DNA of 64,000 bases from Gavia stellata (lineage: Eukaryota > Chordata > Aves > Gaviiformes > Gaviidae), in contig NC_082598.1 of NCBI RefSeq assembly GCF_030936135.1, positions 28,762,687 to 28,826,686 of the forward strand, in the 5' to 3' direction. Shown here one piece after another: positions 51,101 to 64,000 of this stretch (positions within the stretch are counted from its first letter, which is position 1; every line of letters begins with the position of its first letter). Both the position numbers and the translations under genes were made by a program. The notes beneath the pieces were generated by a model. That model worked only from the letters and a program-made list of their open reading frames with translations, did no database searches and had not been told where the DNA came from.

Positions 51101-54100
51101 GGCCAAGACTGGAGCTATTTGTTTGCCTAGGACTTTTTTATGGTGTCACTTTTGAAACAGCATCTGCTCACTGGAGAGAGGATATCCATCTCCAGGGCTA
51201 TAAATTCAGCACTTTTCACTGGCACTAAACTTATTTATGTGGACAATACCAGCTCTGTCATATTTTGGATTCCAGGACAGATGGATACCATTCAAGATGT
51301 GTTTAAAGTTAGACAGCCACCTTTGGGTAAACAATTTCTGTCACTCAACATTATAGGGCCCTGCCACGCAACAGCGGAAGAGGTGAACTGAAAAACTAGA
51401 AATGTCTAACTAAAAACATACAGTGGAAATTGGAGGAGCTAGCACATGAATGTTAAAGTTAAAATCTGTCATGATGACTAATTTATGCCCACATTTGTGT
51501 GCAAAAGTCAGCTTACTCCTTGACAGCGACAAGTTCTTTTGGACCCTAATTTCACCTCTTGTGTATCAATTGATTTTCCTAATTTGAATAGATTTTAGTC
51601 AACTAAATCATGTCCTAGCCTTCTTGTGTTAGAATGTGGACATTTCATTTGAAAATGAAAGTAAAAGGCCTAAATAATGAGTTACCAAAGGACACTTCTG
51701 TAACAAGAGGTACTTCAGCTTTGCAAATAATTTGTACAAAATGCCTAAAATGTGTTCCATTTCTTATAATGTCATGCTACTCCTCCCACAATTTTATCTT
51801 TTCATCACAGCACTTCGCAAAGATACATATAATGGTTGAAGAACATCTCACAAAAGGATTGATAAATTACTTTTTTTTTAAATTAGGAAGCTAATTCCAT
51901 TGCTCTATTATTTCACTCTTTCTTTTTTCTTAACAGTAATCGCAAATGTTGTTAGGTAATTAGATCACTCAACCTGGTCCAAAACCTGAATAGATTTATA
52001 AATACAAATAACATAGCAGAAAAAAAAGACTGTTGCCCCTTTTACAGAGATACAGATTACTACTTCATTTTATCACTCCACAGTAAACAGTTGGAGGTCT
52101 GAACAAAACCTTAAAACTTCTGGAGATAGGGTAATTTTAAAGTATTACACCATAACATTTGGCTACACACCATACTGTTTCTTTTTTACTTACGCATTGT
52201 ATATGTATTACTTGTGAATACAATAAAAAAAGAATGTACATTGATTCTCCGTAGACACCGTGAGGTACGTCTGAACAACCGTTGAGAGAAAGATTGTAGA
52301 AAATAGCTCAAGTGCTCTGTCTACCCTTTTCACTAAAAGAATAACACAAAAGGCCAGAAGCCTTTTTAAATAGCATGGTAGGTCAAGGACCATAACATAA
52401 TCTATTTCCAGAAAAGTTGCATTCAGTCAGTCGGTTAAGCTACATATACATATTGTGAAGTCGGTGCTCATGTTGCTTCACTGTACCATAGCGAGCAACA
52501 GAACAGAGTTCCCCATCGATCAACAGCCAAGGTAATTCCCAAAGCTGGACAGCAAGTGCTATTTACCCCAGCTCCAGTAAAAGCTGCATGTCATTATGCC
52601 ACTATTGGAACATGAACTAGTGTCTTGGCACACCACTGAGCTGAGAAGACATATTAGTTCATTTGCAGCCAGCTCAGTCTCTAAGGGCTACAGTTTTCCA
52701 GGTATGCTTGCTCACTGCCTACTACTAGAGTGTTACGTCTACAGTTAGCAGAAGTTCCCAATTAAGAAATTACAGACTGAAAGTTGTGAGTGGTGGGATA
52801 TGTCTAAAGGCACAAAAGTTAATCTGCAGCATGGAAAAGAACTAAATAAAGACAGTTGACATTTTTTTCAGCAAAAGGTACTTTGCATATCCAGAATTCT
52901 TCAAAAGGAAGGATCTACGTTATTCAGATCCCATGTAAAAATAACCAGAGAACAAATCTGAACTTTTCTTAGGTTCCCCTTTCTGTAGTTGCACAATTAA
53001 AAAGTCTGTCTATTTCAGGTCTAAATGGCTTTTTGCTTCAAAATGTACATTAATTAATATAGGTTCAGAAAAGATAAACCAAGAACAAGCAAAACACAGG
53101 GATAGGAATGCAGCATAAGAATAAAATGATCACAGAGAACAGAGTCTTGACAAAAGAACATAGTTATGTCAATTTAAAATTCTGCATCTTGGACAATGTA
53201 CTAAAAAATGATACGACTATTAATTTTTGTGCTTGCCTGCTTCGGGTATCAAATAATATATATCTAATGACATTCATTTTAATGTTCTCATTCCTACTCC
53301 ATGTGAGTTAAAACACATAGATAAGTGTAGCACTAAGAAAACTATTTTCTGATTTTTCTGTCACCTGCATCTAATGCTGCTATGCAAATACATGTGATGC
53401 TTCTAAATGTTATGACCCATTAAAAATGAAGTGAGAATTCAATAAGCTGCACAAGATTAGTTTTGCTAATATTGTTGACACTAAATGCGTAGCAATAAAC
53501 ACATTACTAAATGAAACAGATTGTAATCTTGCACTAAATGAAGGCATTATGAACCAGGCTTATTCTCTTTCGTTAAAAATGCAATCAAATGCTTTTCAAA
53601 TTTATCTGCTAGAGAAAACACATTCAGGACTTATTTAATTAACGATGATAAAACTTTCTTCTTACAATAATTTAAAGCAAAGTTGAAACAATATAACATT
53701 AGGCCATAATTCATTTGGAATAGCTTAGGTCAACAATATTAAATAGATGCCATAAAGGAAAGGGATTAAAGAGCTCAACTACAAAACAAGCCTCATTATA
53801 CCAAGCCCTTAATGTTAACCTAGAACTTGAAACTACATTGCAAGAGAATAGAAAGGGGAAAGAAAAGTAACTTCTTTCAAACATGAAATAATAAATGCTA
53901 AGCGGTGTTTTGAATAACTGGGAGTTACGTTTCTTTGAAAGGAACAGTGCTCCAGTAGTTAGTCCTTTCCAGAACTTGGTAGCTCTCAAGAAGGTACTTA
54001 AAATAAATTTCTCATTGATTCTGAAAAATGCTTTATCAAAAATAATACTTTCTACTTAATCATAATTTAATATTGATATATTTATTATACAATACAAAGA

Positions 54101-54226
54101 TGTGTATCTAGTAAGTGACTACTCCATATAAAAACTAAAAATTAAGTGTGATCAATAAAAATGTAAAGTAAAATCTCCTGTGATTTTTATGTTTCCTGCT
54201 GGAAGTAGCTTGTTTTATTACCTTAG

Positions 54227-54910
54227 CTGTAGTAAGGACTTCATGTGTCACTGGGTGGAGTCTACCTGAAAGTACCACCCAAATGAGACCTTGGGCGCAC
54301 CTGCCCAGCTCTAACCGTCAAGATTAATTCAGTACAAACCAAAAAACAGTAAGAAGCAATAGACGAACTTCGTTATGAAACTGCAGCTAACTTCACATTT
54401 TTGTAACACATTTGGGCAGGAGACCAGAGGGTATCAGAAATCCCAGTGACAACTGCTGCCAGCAAGTGTGGAAGAAGACTGGGAGATTCGCCTGGGGCTA
54501 CGTGATTAGAGAGGCCATTGCCAGCTTATGCTGACAATCTCATCTACAGTGTAAAACAATGTTAAGAAATAGCTGCTCAGGGGACATCCAATCCAATGCA
54601 GAAGGCTAAGCCTGAGGTGCAAATGCTGCATGCAGGGGCTAGGCTGCTCCATCAGGCAGAGCCTGGACATGTCTTGTTCCCCGGGGTTCAGAGTGCCAGT
54701 CTAAGCTGGTCCGGAGGGTACAGAGCCCTGACCGGTGCGTGAGGTGCATGTCTGTGTGGCTGAAATAAAATAGTAGCATAGAAATTGCTGTCTCCTCGAT
54801 ATACCCACTGTGCTTAGTAAACAGATTTTAGATTTTATGGCAGTGGGTGGTGTGGTTCTGTTCTCGCCGCCGTCCTACCCAGTTCCCTCAAGACACCCTG
54901 AAACAGGACA
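54227..54910 (+). mobile_element. Possible solo LTR of an endogenous retrovirus
   Basis: The region is richer in G+C than the intron around it. A plus-strand AATAAA (54764-54769) is followed by a segment that looks like R-U5 (CTCCTCGATATACCCACTGT, GTAAACAGATTTTAGATTTT, GTTCTCGCCGCCGTCCTACC). It runs from about a TGTAGTAAGG to about TGAAACAGGACA. Exact ends and target-site duplication could not be settled. A shared ATTACC at 54217 and 54917 may be coincidence, because it does not leave TG...CA ends. No gag, pol or env coding sequence is present. Identification is by general layout, not by matching a known family. Confidence 0.35.
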
Positions 54911-55070
54911 CTGTTCATTACCCATATTATGCTAAACCCCTGGGAGAGTAAAGCAGCAGGCTGCCATGCAGATATTACTTATTTCCGAAAAAACATAAAT
55001 GAAACAAAAAATAAATCAAGAACAAGAAAGGTATGCAGGGAGGGACACAACATTCCAGGAAAATTATCCT

Positions 55071-55108
55071 AGTGCCTTGTTACTGATGTAGTGCCTTGTT
55101 ACTGACAA
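55071..55108. repeat. 19-bp tandem duplication (two copies)
   Basis: AGTGCCTTGTTACTGA occurs at 55071 and again at 55090, directly adjacent units of 19 bp. It is a recent-looking local slippage event inside a GABRA2 intron. Confidence 0.9.
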
Positions 55109-56296
55109 CACAGTAACAGAAAATGCATTTTAGGAAGAGAAGATTTGAGACTTTTATGGACAAACCAGTTACACTGTCCTAAACGTATAGGAGGCAGTAC
55201 AGAAAAGGGCAAAGGCAGAGACATAGAAGGATTTGACAGTGTACTTGCAAGGCTGGAAAACAGGAATGTGCATTTTGATAAGCAGAAATGGACAAATTCA
55301 TGGAAGATTTTGAAGAAAGAAATAAAAAAAAAACAAACCTGCCTGATAACAGCCTGGGAAAACATGGTAGATTTCTCGTCCCACTAAAACCACTGACCCA
55401 TTTCATCTGACTTCAGTAAGGCTCATATTCAAACCTGCAATTTTCATGATGCTTTGTGTGGCGTTTTCTCTACCAGGAAAGACAGTAAGTGCTTTGCCGC
55501 GCATCATACTTAATATGCATTTGAGTTTGGCCTGTTTTTTGAAATGTGCATGGTGTTTACTGATGACTAATCATACGATTGTATGCAGCATTTCTGATGG
55601 CTGATTCCATGCAAAAATACTTGCTTTTTGTTGTGCTAGTCTCTTTTTCTTTCAAAGCAAATGAATTAAAAGAACTTTAAGTTATGCAAATAAGAAAGGC
55701 ATTTGTTACTTTGCTTTAACAAAGAAGAAAGCAAAAACTTACTGTAAGACAAACACCATTATTTTGTGCTGCTGAAGCTGTTTGCTGCCTTGTAGTATAC
55801 TCCAATTTGAATTAGTGAGAAAGTTTTGCCTGGACCCCCAGAATAGGGTTTCTTTTAAAGAACTGCAGCTTGCAAAGTTTAACACATTCAAATAATTCAA
55901 CAAATTCAAATTTAATTAGCTTAATTTAGAAATATATTTAGAAATGTGCTTATCTACCAAGTACCAAAATATTTGGATAATATCAGGGTAAGTAAGACAT
56001 TTCAGAAAATAATCTAAATTTACTTTTTAAATAGAAACCTTATCATCTTTTTCCATTCTGTGAAAACTTTCTCCTCTTAAAAGAGTCAAGGATATGTGGA
56101 CAGTTCTCTCGTATGTGCTAATTTCCAAAAACTTTGGGACTCTCAGGAGATCTGTAAGCTGCAGTTGGAAGCTGTTTGGACTAGAAACAGTATCACATTC
56201 TACAAACACACTAACTTGAATGAAAAAGGCCTTTACCAAGCAGACTTCAGAAATGCTTCCTAACAGCTTCAGATGTTGCAAACAAAGCTAATGCTA

Positions 56297-60356
<4,060 letters not shown>

Positions 60357-60439
60357 AGCTGCCAAATTTCAGTGGGCATGAGTGAGCATCCATAGGGAAA
60401 TCCTCCAAGTGCATTGGACATTCAGCTTGGACTGTAAGC
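60357..60439 (-). CDS. GABRA2: GABA-A receptor alpha-2 subunit, Cys-loop exon
   Basis: An 83-bp exon with acceptor GCCTTTTAG|GCTTAC and donor AGCT|GTAAGT. It completes Arg159 and encodes residues 160-186: LTVQAE, then the entire Cys-loop from Cys166 to Cys180 ([15 protein letters not shown]), then PLKFGS. The disulfide-closed 13-residue loop is the signature of the pentameric ligand-gated channel family and couples agonist binding to the pore. Both cysteines and the central FPMD motif are present. The exon size of 83 bp is conserved in the family. Confidence 0.98.

Positions 60440-64000
<3,561 letters not shown>

Overview
The window is avian (sauropsid) nuclear DNA. It carries several CR1 LINE fragments, two with the typical bird 3' end, and widely spaced short exons with GT/AG borders in AT-rich DNA. 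Two genes of the GABA-A receptor cluster (in amniotes GABRG1-GABRA2-GABRA4-GABRB1) can be recognised, both on the minus strand and in the order and orientation known from mammals. The species cannot be named from the sequence alone.

Left end (1-6.2 kb): a GC/CpG-rich promoter island contains one short minus-strand coding exon (4914-5005). It encodes a signal peptide similar to the start of the GABA-A gamma-1 subunit and ends in a consensus splice donor. It is read here as exon 1 of GABRG1. The rest of that gene lies to the left, outside the window, and 1-4913 is its first intron.

Middle (6.2-43 kb): this is the interval between GABRG1 and GABRA2. No known protein gene was recognised. It holds three CR1 fragments, including a 1.8-kb relic with decayed reverse-transcriptase coding sequence, and a 130-bp direct duplication with a 170-bp period. 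It also holds a small GC-rich patch next to a 96-codon open frame, and a few hydrophilic open frames bordered by splice-like signals. These frames are the only candidates for something undescribed, and they are weak.

Right part (43.3-64 kb): the last six coding exons of GABRA2 (221, 83, 144, 153, 203 and 309 bp) encode 370 residues in one continuous frame. They run from the middle of the extracellular domain through the Cys-loop, M1-M4 and the stop codon. Upstream exons (signal peptide and N-terminus) lie beyond position 64000. Two sense-strand CR1 copies sit antisense in GABRA2 introns, and an LTR-like segment lies in the longest intron.

Together the two genes encode subunits of the pentameric GABA-gated chloride channel of neurons. 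The alpha-2 subunit retains the histidine associated with benzodiazepine sensitivity. I found no prokaryotic-type system, CRISPR array, tRNA or rRNA gene.
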